From Burkholderiales bacterium (GTDB lineage Bacteria > Pseudomonadota > Gammaproteobacteria > Burkholderiales > Burkholderiaceae_C), in the NCBI GenBank assembly GCA_028868995.1, contig JAGWTH010000017.1, forward strand, positions 1-64,000: DNA of 64,000 nt. The letters are read 5' to 3'. The notes below the pieces were generated by a model. It did not search any database and was not told the origin of the DNA. It saw only the letters and a program-made list of their open reading frames with translations. Of this stretch, positions 45,166 through 53,436 are shown in pieces; the stretch's first letter is position 1, and the number at the start of each line of letters is the position of its first letter. A program made the position numbers and the translations under genes.

Positions 45166-45825
45166 ATGCAGACCGGCACGATGCGAAAGGCCCTGGGCGC
45201 CACGGCGCTGGGCATGGCGCTGGCCACGGCGCATACTGGCGCGATGGCCATCGAGGAACCCACCTACCAGGTCGTGCGGCGGCTCGATGGCGTCGAGGTG
45301 CGGCAGTACGCCCCTTACGTGGTGGCGCAGGTGCGGGTCGACGGCAGCGCCGACGAGGCGGGCCGACAGGCCTTCCCCATCCTGGCCGGCTACATCTTCG
45401 GCAAGAACAAGGGCGAGAGGAAGCTGGAGATGACGGCGCCGGTCACGCAAGCGCCCGTGCCGGTGAAGATGGCCATGACAGCGCCCGTCACGCAGACCGC
45501 GGCGAACGGCGGCTACATCGTGCAATTCGTGCTGCCGCGCGAGGTCACGCTCGCGACCGCGCCCGCGCCGCTGGATCCGCGGGTGGAACTGCGCGAGGTG
45601 CCGGGCGCGCGCGTGGCGGTCATCCGCTACTCGGGCTTCTGGTCGCAATCGAACTACGAGGAACACCTGGAAAAGCTGGAAGCGGCCTTGCGCGCGGCCG
45701 GCCTGGCGTGGAGCGGCGAGCCGGTGCTGGCGCGCTACAACCCTCCGTTCACGCCCTGGTTCCTGCGCCGCAACGAGGTCTGGCTGCAGCTCGATCCAGG
45801 CGCCCCGGGCAGGACGGGGCCCTGA
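45166..45825 (+). CDS. SOUL-family heme-binding protein
   Basis: A 219-residue protein with a hydrophobic N-terminal signal (MRKALGATALGMALATAHTG region; start ATG 45166 after AAGGA). The SOUL domain begins EEPTYQVVRRLDGVEVRQYA, followed by LEMTAPVTQAPVP and MTAPVTQT repeats, IVQFVLPREVTLATAPAPLD and ending YNPPFTPWFLRRNEVWLQL. SOUL proteins bind heme in eukaryotes; bacterial members often occur in light/oxidative-stress clusters, as here. Confidence 0.9.
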   Translation: MQTGTMRKALGATALGMALATAHTGAMAIEEPTYQVVRRLDGVEVRQYAPYVVAQVRVDGSADEAGRQAFPILAGYIFGKNKGERKLEMTAPVTQAPVPVKMAMTAPVTQTAANGGYIVQFVLPREVTLATAPAPLDPRVELREVPGARVAVIRYSGFWSQSNYEEHLEKLEAALRAAGLAWSGEPVLARYNPPFTPWFLRRNEVWLQLDPGAPGRTGP

Positions 45826-45853
45826 GGCGCCCTGCCGGCGCTGCGCTCGCGCC

Positions 45854-46909
45854 TCAGGGCCGATCGGCCGGCGGCTGGCTGCAGGAAGCGGCCACGCTGT
45901 CGGCCAGCGCGCGGCCGCTGAGCCAGGCGCCTTCCACGCGGCCTCCGGCCAGCCAGTCGCCGGCCAGTCCCAGCCGCAAGCCCGGATCCCAGGCGTGGCG
46001 GGAGGCGTCGCCCGCTTCGGTCTGCGCATACAGCCAGCGATGCGCGGTCCAGGCGGCCGGCGCGGGCGCGCCCCAGGCCGAGAACGCGGCGAGCAACTCG
46101 GCGGCGACCGCCTGCGCGTCGCTGTCGCGATGCTCGCTGCTCCAGCCGGATTCGGCATGCAGCAACCAGGTCTCCACGCCGCCGCGCCCCGGCTTGGCGC
46201 TGTCGCGCGCGATCCAGCGCAGGGGGCCGCTGTTGACGAAGGCCGCCTCGAAGGGCAGCGCCGGCGGCAGGTCGTAGCGCAACATCAGCGCCCAGCACGG
46301 ATGCATCGCCGCCGCATCGGCCCGGCGCGCGAGCAGCGCGCTGTGCGGCGCCGCCAGCGCCTGTGCCTGCGGCGCGGGAAGCGCCAGCACCACCGCGTCG
46401 AAGCGATCGCTGTCGCCGGTGACCAGGTCAGCGCCCTGCTCGCGCGAATGCAGGCGCCAGCCCTGCCCGTCGCGCTCCAGGGCGGTGATCGTGGCGTGGA
46501 AGCTCACGGGCAGGTCGGCCGCGAGCCCTTCGGCCGCAGCGCGCATGGACGGGGTGCCCACGTAGCGCACGAGGGCCGGCGCGTCCTTTTCGGCGCCCGC
46601 CGCACGCCGCAGGCCGCCGCCCCCGAGCACGGCCGGGCGCACCGGCCAGGCCGCGGCGCGGCCAGCGGCGATCCAGCGCGCCACCTCCTGCTGGAAATCC
46701 GGATCGCGGACGGTGAAGTACTGCGCGCCGTGGTCGCACTGCCAGCCCTCGCCGTGGCGCGTGGCCATGCGGCCGCCCGGCGCACCGCTTTTGTCGAACA
46801 GCCGCACGAGGCAGCCCTGCTCGCGCAGGCGCCGGGCGCAGGACAGGCCGGCAAGCCCGGCGCCGACGATCGCCACACGGGCGGCAGGAGGGGAAGGAGC
46901 GAAGTTCAC
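45854..46909 (-). CDS. Renalase-like NAD(P)/FAD-dependent oxidoreductase
   Basis: A 351-residue flavoprotein of the amine oxidase/renalase type. The dinucleotide-binding motif is VAIVGAGLAGLSCARRL (about 12-28) with the FAD-acidic residue in VRLFDKSGAPGGRMATR. GWQCDHGAQYFTVRDPDF is the renalase-like signature, and LRLGLAGDWLAGGRVEGAWL (C-terminal) is the second FAD contact. It is convergent with the SOUL gene. Bacterial relatives in such clusters are thought to act on modified nicotinamides or to protect against oxidative damage. Confidence 0.9.
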   Translation of the reverse strand: MNFAPSPPAARVAIVGAGLAGLSCARRLREQGCLVRLFDKSGAPGGRMATRHGEGWQCDHGAQYFTVRDPDFQQEVARWIAAGRAAAWPVRPAVLGGGGLRRAAGAEKDAPALVRYVGTPSMRAAAEGLAADLPVSFHATITALERDGQGWRLHSREQGADLVTGDSDRFDAVVLALPAPQAQALAAPHSALLARRADAAAMHPCWALMLRYDLPPALPFEAAFVNSGPLRWIARDSAKPGRGGVETWLLHAESGWSSEHRDSDAQAVAAELLAAFSAWGAPAPAAWTAHRWLYAQTEAGDASRHAWDPGLRLGLAGDWLAGGRVEGAWLSGRALADSVAASCSQPPADRP

Positions 46910-46941
46910 GGCGACCGATTGTCCTGCACCGCGGAGCGCCG

Positions 46942-47505
46942 ATGCTAAGATCCGCGCCGATTTTGCTGGCCCCTGGCCACGCGCACCGGTCCGGGCGCTG
47001 GCAGGCCGACCCCACCCGACTGCCCCTGTCCTTGGAACGCATCGCCCCGTCCGACACCCGCGCGAACACGGTCCCTCCCCGCCTGGTCGGCTGGCTGGGC
47101 TACGGCGGCCTGCTGCCCTTCGTCGGACTGGCCGTCGCGCGGCTCATGGGCCTGGGCCCCGCAGGAACGGCCGGCAATGCATTGATCGCCTACGGCGCGG
47201 TGATCCTGAGCTTCGTGGGGGCGCTGCACTGGGCCTTCGCGATGACCCTGCCCGCGCTGTCCGCCGACCTGCGCCAGGGCCGCTATGCCTGGAGCGTGCT
47301 GCCGTCGCTGGTCGCCTGGGTGGCCTTGCTGCTGCCCGCCGTCGCGGGGGCGCTGCTGCTGGCGGCCACCTTCTTGCTGCACCTGTGGCAGGACCACCGG
47401 CTTGCGAAGGCCGCGGACGCCGCCCTGCCGGCCTGGTACCTGCCGCTGCGGTGGCGGCTCACCGCGGTTGCGGTCGCCTGCCTGGCGAGCGTCGCGCTGC
47501 GCTGA
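46942..47505 (+). CDS. DUF3429 membrane protein
   Basis: A 187-residue protein with about five hydrophobic helices after a basic N-terminus (from LVGWLGYGGLLPFVGLAVAR). The stretch AYGAVILSFVGALHWAFAMT is the DUF3429 core (GxxHW). The start ATG at 46942 is tentative; translation could begin later. The family is frequently found in singlet oxygen/light-response clusters, as here. Divergent from the renalase-like gene. Confidence 0.85.
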   Translation: MLRSAPILLAPGHAHRSGRWQADPTRLPLSLERIAPSDTRANTVPPRLVGWLGYGGLLPFVGLAVARLMGLGPAGTAGNALIAYGAVILSFVGALHWAFAMTLPALSADLRQGRYAWSVLPSLVAWVALLLPAVAGALLLAATFLLHLWQDHRLAKAADAALPAWYLPLRWRLTAVAVACLASVALR

Positions 47506-47535
47506 GCAACGCAGCCGCGGCGCGTCCGACGAGGG

Positions 47536-49050
47536 CTACTCCAGCCCCAGCTCCTGGATCTTGCGGGTGATGGTGTTGCGGCCGATCCCCAGCTTCTGCG
47601 CCGCCTCGATGCGCCGGCCGCGCGTGTTCTGCAGCGCGGTGAGGATCAGCTTCGATTCGAAGCGCTTGGTGAGCTGGTCCCACACGTCGTGATGGCCGGC
47701 GGCCAGGAGGTGCTGGGCTTCGGCTTCGAGGGCGGACTCCCAGCCGGCGAGGGTCGGGGTCGCAGGGAAGACTTCGGCCGGGGCTTCCGTCGCGGGGGCG
47801 GCGGGAGCGGCAACGGGGACGGATGGGACGGCGGCGCCCCCGACCCGGGCCTCCCCCAGGGCGGAAGGAAGGGCAGCCGAGGGGGCGGATTCCAGGACTT
47901 CGGGGGGCAGGTCCTTGGGTTCGATCAGCTGCGCCGGGGCCATCACCGTGAGCCAGTGGCAGATGTTCTCCAGCTGGCGCACGTTGCCGGGGAAGGCGAA
48001 GGACATCAGCCGCTCGATCGCGGCGTCGGAGATGCGCTTGGGCTCCACGCCCAGCTGCTTGGCGCTTTGCTGCAGGAAGTGGCGCGCCAGCATGGGGACG
48101 TCCTCGCGGCGCTCGCGCAGCGCCGGCAGGCGCAGGCGGATCACGTTGAGGCGGTGGAACAGGTCCTCGCGGAACACGCCTTCCTTGACGCGCTGCTCCA
48201 GGTCCTGGTGCGTGGCCGCGATGACCCGCACGTTGGCCTTGATCGCGTTGTGGCCGCCCACGCGGTAGAAGTGGCCGTCCGACAGCACGCGCAGCAGCCG
48301 CGTCTGCAGGTCGAAGGGCATGTCGCCAATCTCGTCGAGGAACAGCGTGCCGCCCTCGGCCTGCTCGAAGCGCCCCCTTCGCATCGTCTGCGCGCCGGTG
48401 AAGGCTCCGCGCTCGTGGCCGAACAGCTCCGACTCGAGCAGGTCCTTCGGAATCGCCGCGGTGTTGATCGCCACGAAGGGCCCGTTGGCGCGCGGCGAGT
48501 GCTTGTGCAGCGCACGCGCCACCAGCTCCTTGCCCGAGCCCGACTCGCCGGTGATCATCACCGTGACGTTGCTCTGCGACAGCCGCCCGATCGCGCGGAA
48601 CACGTCCTGCATCGCCGGCGCCTGGCCCAGCATCTCGGGCGCGGCAGCCATGCGTTCCTCGGCCACCTCCTCGCGCTGGCTTTCCTCCACCGCGCGGCGA
48701 ATGAGCTCCACCGCCTTGGGCAGGTCGAAGGGCTTGGGCAGGTATTCGAAGGCGCCGCCCTGGAAGGCCGACACGGCGGAGTCCAGGTCCGAGAAGGCCG
48801 TCATGATGATGACCGGCAGGCCCGGGTGCTTTTCCTTCACCTTGGTCAGCAGGTCCAGGCCCGAGCCGCCCGGCATGCGGATGTCGCTCACCAGGATCTG
48901 CGGGCCGTCCTCGTCGTTGGCCGCTTCCAGCGCGCTCAGCACCTCGCGCGCGTTGGTGAAGCTGCGCGTGGGCAGGTCCTCGCGCATCAGTGCCTTTTCG
49001 AGCACGAAGCGGATGGATTGGTCATCGTCAACGATCCAGATCGGCTTCAT
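47536..49050 (-). CDS. ntrC: Nitrogen regulation response regulator NtrC (sigma-54 activator)
   Basis: A 504-residue three-domain activator. Receiver domain with D56 (QILVSDIRMPG); central AAA+ domain with Walker A ITGESGSGKELVARALH, sigma-54 contact GAFTGA (HERGAFTGAQTM) and Walker B GGTLFLDEIGDMP; C-terminal Fis-type helix-turn-helix (NTRGRRIEAAQKLGIGRNTI). An Ala/Pro linker separates the last two. It is the distal gene after ntrB, 38 bases downstream. It likely activates the glnA promoter described below. Confidence 0.97.
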   Translation of the reverse strand: MKPIWIVDDDQSIRFVLEKALMREDLPTRSFTNAREVLSALEAANDEDGPQILVSDIRMPGGSGLDLLTKVKEKHPGLPVIIMTAFSDLDSAVSAFQGGAFEYLPKPFDLPKAVELIRRAVEESQREEVAEERMAAAPEMLGQAPAMQDVFRAIGRLSQSNVTVMITGESGSGKELVARALHKHSPRANGPFVAINTAAIPKDLLESELFGHERGAFTGAQTMRRGRFEQAEGGTLFLDEIGDMPFDLQTRLLRVLSDGHFYRVGGHNAIKANVRVIAATHQDLEQRVKEGVFREDLFHRLNVIRLRLPALRERREDVPMLARHFLQQSAKQLGVEPKRISDAAIERLMSFAFPGNVRQLENICHWLTVMAPAQLIEPKDLPPEVLESAPSAALPSALGEARVGGAAVPSVPVAAPAAPATEAPAEVFPATPTLAGWESALEAEAQHLLAAGHHDVWDQLTKRFESKLILTALQNTRGRRIEAAQKLGIGRNTITRKIQELGLE

Positions 49051-49088
49051 GTCTTCCTTCGGTCAACCTCGATGCAAGTTCTTCGTCC

Positions 49089-50162
49089 CTAGGGCAGGGG
49101 GATCAGGATCTTGAAATCCGTCCGCCCCGGCACGCTGTCGCACTCGATCAGGCCATGATGCTGCTGCACGAAGGTCTGCGCCAGCGTCAGCCCCAGGCCG
49201 GAGCCGCCTTCCCTGCCCGACACCAGCGGGAAGAAGATGCGGTCCTTGATCGAGTCCGGCACGCCGGGCCCGTTGTCGATGACATGCAATTCCAGTGCCA
49301 GTCGGTAGCGCTGCTTGCCGAAGGTGACCTGGCGGCCGATGCGCGTCTTGAAGGTCAGCTGCGCGTCGCCCGCGGCGATGCGCTCGGCCAGCGCCTGGCA
49401 GGCATTGTGGGCGATGTTCAGCACGGCCTGGATCAGCTGCTCGCGGTCGCCGCGGAACTCGGGGATGGAGGTGTCGTAGTCGCGCACGACCCTCAGCCCC
49501 TTGGGGAACTCCGCCAGGATCAGCGAGCGCACCCGCTCGCACACCTCGTGGATGTTGACGTCGCCCACCACGTGCGGGCGGCGGTGCGGCGCCAGCAGGC
49601 GGTCGACCAGGGTCTGCAGGCGGTCGGCCTCGTGGATCACCACCCGCGTGTACTCCTTGAGCGACGGGTCGATCTCCATCTCCAGCAGCTGCGCCGCCCC
49701 GCGGATGCCGCCCAGCGGGTTCTTGATCTCGTGCGCGAGGTTGCGAATGAGCTCCTTGTTCGCCTGGGCCTGGTCGATCAGGCGCTCCTCGCGGTCCTGC
49801 CGGGTCTGCGCCTCCAGCGGCAGCAGCTCCACCACGAACTCGTCGGGGGTGTCGGTCTGGGCCAGCACCACGTGCACGGGCATGGGCTCGGCCTGGTGGC
49901 GCACCAGCCTCGCGTCGTAGCGCAGCGCCGCGTACTCGTTGCCGCGGGCGCCGTCGAGCGCCGTGCGCAGCACGTGCGGCTCGGTGAAGAAGCCCAGGAA
50001 GCTCGTGCCCTCGATGGTGCGGCGCGAGGTGCCCACGGCATCCTCCAGCGCCGCGTTGGCGAACAGCACCGTGCCGTCGCCCCGCACCACGGCCACCAGG
50101 GTGGCCAGCAGGTCGAAGGACTGGAAGCGCTGCGAGGAGGGGGAGGAGGAAGGCTTGTTCAA
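49089..50162 (-). CDS. ntrB: Nitrogen regulation sensor histidine kinase NtrB
   Basis: A 357-residue soluble kinase/phosphatase of NtrC. PAS domain in about 15-120 (DLLATLVAVVRGDGTVLFAN), dimerization/H-box H144 in NLAHEIKNPLGGIRGAAQLL, HATPase motifs IQAVLNIAHNACQAL (N-box), VIDNGPGVPDSI and SGREGGSGLGLTLAQTF. No membrane segment, as expected. Activity is normally set by PII proteins (glnB/glnK not in the window). Confidence 0.96.
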   Translation of the reverse strand: MNKPSSSPSSQRFQSFDLLATLVAVVRGDGTVLFANAALEDAVGTSRRTIEGTSFLGFFTEPHVLRTALDGARGNEYAALRYDARLVRHQAEPMPVHVVLAQTDTPDEFVVELLPLEAQTRQDREERLIDQAQANKELIRNLAHEIKNPLGGIRGAAQLLEMEIDPSLKEYTRVVIHEADRLQTLVDRLLAPHRRPHVVGDVNIHEVCERVRSLILAEFPKGLRVVRDYDTSIPEFRGDREQLIQAVLNIAHNACQALAERIAAGDAQLTFKTRIGRQVTFGKQRYRLALELHVIDNGPGVPDSIKDRIFFPLVSGREGGSGLGLTLAQTFVQQHHGLIECDSVPGRTDFKILIPLP

Positions 50163-50166
50163 GCCC

Positions 50167-50676
50167 TCATTTTGCCGCCGGGCTGGACGCCTGCGCCCCG
50201 CCGGACACGCGGGCCAGCTCGCGCTGCAGGCCGGCGACGTCCTGGTCGGCGCGCTCCAGGGCGGCCTTGAGCTCGGCCACCCGGTCCAGGTACTTCTGGT
50301 AGTTCTTGTGCTCGGGGCCCAGCTTCTCGGGCTCGCCGTTGTTGTATTCCTTGGCGATCGCGTCGCGGCGGGCCTGGGCCTTCTTCAGCTCGGCCTCCAG
50401 GATGGAGCGGGCCTCGGCGTCGCGGGCCTTCTGCTCGTCGGCGCTCACGCGCTTTTCGCTCATGCCGCCGCCGGGCGCGGGGCTGGCCTTGTTGACCTTG
50501 GTGCCCTCCACGATGGTCACGTTGCCGCCCGCGATGGGCTTGCAGCCCTTGGCCTGGGCCTCGGCCCGGTCGTTGGTGTAGGTGTTGCCGCAGCGCCAGA
50601 TCTGCTGGGACTGCGCCTGGGCGAGCGCCGCGGCGGCGAGGAGTGCGAAAGGAATCAGGACGTGACGGATCTTCAT
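50167..50676 (-). CDS. Exported DUF4124-like coiled-coil protein
   Basis: A 169-residue protein: signal peptide MKIRHVLIPFALLAAAALAQ, then QIWRCGNTYTNDRAEAQAKG as in DUF4124-type proteins, and a charged coiled-coil (EELKKAQARRDAIAKEYNNG region, YLDRVAELKAALERADQDVA). It lies between glnA and ntrB on the same strand, six bases from ntrB's start, and is usual at this locus in Burkholderiales. Periplasmic role unknown. Confidence 0.85.
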   Translation of the reverse strand: MKIRHVLIPFALLAAAALAQAQSQQIWRCGNTYTNDRAEAQAKGCKPIAGGNVTIVEGTKVNKASPAPGGGMSEKRVSADEQKARDAEARSILEAELKKAQARRDAIAKEYNNGEPEKLGPEHKNYQKYLDRVAELKAALERADQDVAGLQRELARVSGGAQASSPAAK

Positions 50677-50718
50677 CGGTTTCTCCGCGCACGCAAGGCG
50701 CACGCAGGGGGGTGGACC

Positions 50719-50747
50719 AGTATGACCCAAACTCTGCAGATTGCCAA
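50719..50747 (-). promoter_or_regulatory. Sigma-70-like promoter for the DUF4124/ntrBC operon
   Basis: On the minus strand, TTGGCA (50747-50742) and CATACT (50724-50719) are separated by exactly 17 bases, located 43 bases upstream of the DUF4124 ATG and just downstream of the glnA terminators. This gives ntrBC an initiation site independent of glnA. Confidence 0.55.
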
Positions 50748-50762
50748 TTAAGCTGTTGATTC

Positions 50763-50794
50763 AAAAAAGAAAACGGGCGACGCCTGTCGCCCGT
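50763..50794 (-). terminator. Intrinsic terminator downstream of glnA
   Basis: Stem ACGGGCGAC/GTCGCCCGT (9 bp, loop GCCT) followed on the minus strand by a U-rich run (plus-strand AAAAAAGAAAA at 50763-50773). It lies about 80 bases beyond the glnA stop and would stop transcripts before the DUF4124/ntrBC genes. Confidence 0.85.
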
Positions 50795-50829
50795 TGACCG
50801 CCGCCGGTCCGGGCGCGGCGGCGGCAAAA

Positions 50830-50855
50830 GAAAAGCGGCCCGAAGGCCGCTTTTT
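50830..50855. terminator. Bidirectional intrinsic terminator just after glnA
   Basis: Stem AAAGCGGCC/GGCCGCTTT (loop CGAA) flanked by A-run and T-run, so it can act in both directions. It starts about 17 bases after the glnA stop codon. Together with the next hairpin it gives two terminators in series. Confidence 0.9.
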
Positions 50856-50871
50856 CCTGGAAGCCTGGGGC

Positions 50872-52293
50872 TTACAGGGAGTAGTACATGTCGAACTCGA
50901 TCGGATGCGTCGTCATGCGGAAGCGGGTCACTTCCTGCATCTTCAGCTCGATGTAGGCGTCGATCATGGTGTCGGTGAACACGCCGCCCTTGGTCAGGAA
51001 GGCGCGGTCCTTGTCCAGGTACTCCAGGGCCTGGTCCAGGCTGTGGCAGACGGTCGGGATCTTCGCGTCCTCTTCCGGCGCCAGGTGGTACAGGTCCTTG
51101 GTCGCGGCCTCGCCCGGGTGGATCTTGTTCTCCACGCCGTCCAGGCCCGCCATCAGCATGGCGGCGAAGCCCAGGTACGGGTTGCAAGTGGGATCCGGGA
51201 AGCGCACCTCGATGCGGCGACCCTTCGGGTTGGCCACGTACGGGATGCGGATGGACGCCGAGCGGTTGCGGGCGGAGTACGCCAGCTTCACCGGGGCCTC
51301 GAAGCCGGGCACCAGGCGCTTGTAGCTGTTGGTGCCGGGGTTGGTGATGGCGTTCAGCGCGCGGGCGTGCTTGATGATGCCGCCGATGTAGTACAGCGCG
51401 AAGTCGCTCAGGCCGGCATAGCCTTCACCGGCGAACAGGTTCTTGCCGTCCTTCCACACGGACTGGTGCACGTGCATGCCGGAGCCGTTGTCGCCGACGA
51501 TGGGCTTGGGCATGAAGGTCGCGGTCTTGCCGTAGGCGTTGGCGACGTTGTGCACCACGTACTTCAGCAGGATGGTCCAGTCGGCGCGCTGCACCAGCGT
51601 GCTGAACTTGGTGCCGATCTCGTTCTGGCCGGCGGCCGCCACTTCGTGGTGGAACACTTCCACCGGGATGCCCAGCGACTCGAGGATCAGGGACATCTCG
51701 GCGCGCATGTCCTGCGTGCTGTCGACCGGGGGCACGGGGAAGTAGCCGCCCTTGGTGACGGGACGGTGGCCCTTGTTGCCGCCTTCCATCTTCTTGCCGG
51801 TGTTCCACGGGGCCTCGTACTCGTCGATCTCGACGAAGGAGCCCTCGGGGCCCGCGCCCCAGCGCACGTCGTCGAAGATGAAGAACTCGGGCTCGGGACC
51901 GAAGTAGGCGGTGTCGCCCAGGCCGGAGGCCTTCAGGTAGGCCTCGGCGCGCTTGGCGATCGAGCGCGGGTCGCGGTCGTAGGCCTTGCCGTCGCCCGGC
52001 TCGAGGACGTCGCACGACAGGATCAGCGTCGTCTCTTCGAAGAAGGGGTCGATGTTGGCGGTGTTCGGGTCCGGCATCAGCAGCATGTCGGACGCCTCGA
52101 TGCCCTTCCAGCCGGCGATCGACGAGCCGTCGAAGGCATGGCCGGACGTGAACTTGTCTTCGTCGAAGTGGGACACGGGCACGGACACGTGCTGTTCCTT
52201 GCCACGGGTGTCGGTAAAACGGAAGTCAACGAACTTGACCTCGTTGTCCTTCACCATCTTCATGACGTCCGCGACGCTCTTGGCTGCTGCCAT
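50872..52293 (-). CDS. glnA: Glutamine synthetase type I
   Basis: ATP-dependent amidation of glutamate, main ammonium assimilation enzyme. 473 residues from the ATG at 52293, preceded by AGGAGAA. Motifs: [33 protein letters not shown] (metal Glu), [40 protein letters not shown] (ATP/Arg site) and [17 protein letters not shown] with the Tyr that is adenylylated in the GSI-beta enzymes. Upstream NtrC sites and a sigma-54 promoter give nitrogen-dependent control. Confidence 0.98.
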   Translation of the reverse strand: MAAAKSVADVMKMVKDNEVKFVDFRFTDTRGKEQHVSVPVSHFDEDKFTSGHAFDGSSIAGWKGIEASDMLLMPDPNTANIDPFFEETTLILSCDVLEPGDGKAYDRDPRSIAKRAEAYLKASGLGDTAYFGPEPEFFIFDDVRWGAGPEGSFVEIDEYEAPWNTGKKMEGGNKGHRPVTKGGYFPVPPVDSTQDMRAEMSLILESLGIPVEVFHHEVAAAGQNEIGTKFSTLVQRADWTILLKYVVHNVANAYGKTATFMPKPIVGDNGSGMHVHQSVWKDGKNLFAGEGYAGLSDFALYYIGGIIKHARALNAITNPGTNSYKRLVPGFEAPVKLAYSARNRSASIRIPYVANPKGRRIEVRFPDPTCNPYLGFAAMLMAGLDGVENKIHPGEAATKDLYHLAPEEDAKIPTVCHSLDQALEYLDKDRAFLTKGGVFTDTMIDAYIELKMQEVTRFRMTTHPIEFDMYYSL

Positions 52294-52346
52294 CAGGTTC
52301 TCCTGGGGGATGGTTGGTTGTGAAACGAATACGTGGCTGGCGGGGA

Positions 52347-52362
52347 TGCAGGTTCTGTGCCA
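52347..52362 (-). promoter_or_regulatory. Sigma-54 (RpoN) promoter for glnA
   Basis: Minus-strand TGGCAC-N5-CTGCA (consensus TGGCAC-N5-TTGCA), with the -24 GG and -12 GC elements correctly spaced. Predicted transcription start lies near 52335, about 40 bases upstream of the glnA ATG. Two NtrC-type sites lie further upstream at the distance expected for an enhancer. Confidence 0.8.
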
Positions 52363-52455
52363 AAGCTGGTGCATGCAGCACGGCGCGCAGCGCGGCGATT
52401 CTGCCCGATTCCTGGCCGGTTTCCCTACGCGAGCCTTGCGAAATTCGTCGGGATA

Positions 52456-52472
52456 TGCACCGATGAGGTGCG
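52456..52472. promoter_or_regulatory. NtrC binding site (proximal)
   Basis: TGCACC-N5-GGTGCG, a 17-base match to the enteric NtrC site pattern TGCACy-N5-rGTGCA, centred about 129 bases upstream of the predicted sigma-54 start of glnA. It forms a pair with the site at 52483-52499. Confidence 0.8.
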
Positions 52473-52482
52473 ATCAGGCATT

Positions 52483-52499
52483 TGCACCCGTTTGGTGCG
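52483..52499. promoter_or_regulatory. NtrC binding site (distal)
   Basis: TGCACC-N5-GGTGCG, same sequence pattern as the proximal site, with centres 27 bases apart. It abuts the end of the neighbouring CinA-like gene (stop at 52502). Paired sites are the hallmark of NtrC enhancers upstream of glnA. Confidence 0.8.
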
Positions 52500-52501
52500 C
52501 C

Positions 52502-53314
52502 TCAGGGGCGCACCAATTCGGGGCCCGTACGGACATTCAGCAGGGCCAGACCCTCGCGCAGGCGCCGGTAGGCCGGCTCCACGTCGTCCGGCTCGCCCTT
52601 GACGCCCAGGTCGATGTGCCGGCCCAGGGTGGGATGGTCGACGCTGGGCAGGCTGAACACCTTCACCTTCGGGTGCTCGCGCTCCACGTCCTCCATCAGC
52701 GGGGTGAGCGTGGCCTCCATGGAGCCGAAGACGATCACCGACTTCTCCAGGTAGGCGCCCCGGCGGAACAGGTGGGTGTAGTAGGTATCCAGCACGCTTT
52801 CCATCATGGGCCAGGCCATGACCGGGAAGCCCGGGACGAAGTGCACCGTGCCCACGGTGAAGCCGGGGATCTTGTTGTACGGGTTGGGGATGAGGCTCGC
52901 GCCCCGGGGGAACACGCCCATGTTCAGGCGGTGGATGTTGTCCGGCCGGTCCGGCTCGTAGGGCACGCCCTGCTCCCGGGCGATGTCCTGCATGCGCTCG
53001 CGAATCAGCGCCTCGGCCTGGGGGTGCAGCTGAAGCTCCACGCCCAGCGCCTTGGCGGCGCACTGGCGGGTGTGGTCGTCCGGGGTGGCGCCGATGCCGC
53101 CGCAGGAGAACACGACGTCGCCCGAGGCGAAGGCGCGCTTGAGGGTCTGCGTGATCCGCTCCGGCTGGTCGCCCACGTACTCCGCCCAGCCCAGCTGCAG
53201 CCCGCGGGCGGCGAGCAGCTCGATCAGCTTGGGCAGGTGCTTGTCGGCACGCTTGCCAGAAAGGATCTCGTCACCGACGATGATCAGGCCGAAGTTGGGG
53301 GTGCGATCGTTCAT
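52502..53314 (-). CDS. Molybdopterin-binding/CinA N-terminal-like protein
   Basis: A 270-residue protein of the MoCF_biosynth fold: FGLIIVGDEILSGKRADKHL at the start, then DVVFSCGGIGATPDDHTRQC, the conserved GGxGxTxDD motif. Like the short CinA-type proteins of Burkholderiales it lacks the CinA C-terminal amidase domain. Function (a nucleotide pyrophosphatase-like or molybdopterin role) is inferred from the fold only. It is transcribed toward the glnA regulatory region. Confidence 0.85.
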   Translation of the reverse strand: MNDRTPNFGLIIVGDEILSGKRADKHLPKLIELLAARGLQLGWAEYVGDQPERITQTLKRAFASGDVVFSCGGIGATPDDHTRQCAAKALGVELQLHPQAEALIRERMQDIAREQGVPYEPDRPDNIHRLNMGVFPRGASLIPNPYNKIPGFTVGTVHFVPGFPVMAWPMMESVLDTYYTHLFRRGAYLEKSVIVFGSMEATLTPLMEDVEREHPKVKVFSLPSVDHPTLGRHIDLGVKGEPDDVEPAYRRLREGLALLNVRTGPELVRP

Positions 53315-53436
53315 GTGCGTTGCTGCGCCCGTTCCGCGAAGGCAGGAATGCGGGGCGAGCGCATTTTTCCACGCCTTGGCCCGGGGACGCACGGCGAGGG
53401 CCGAACAGCACCGCGCCGCCGCTAACATTGCCCCCC

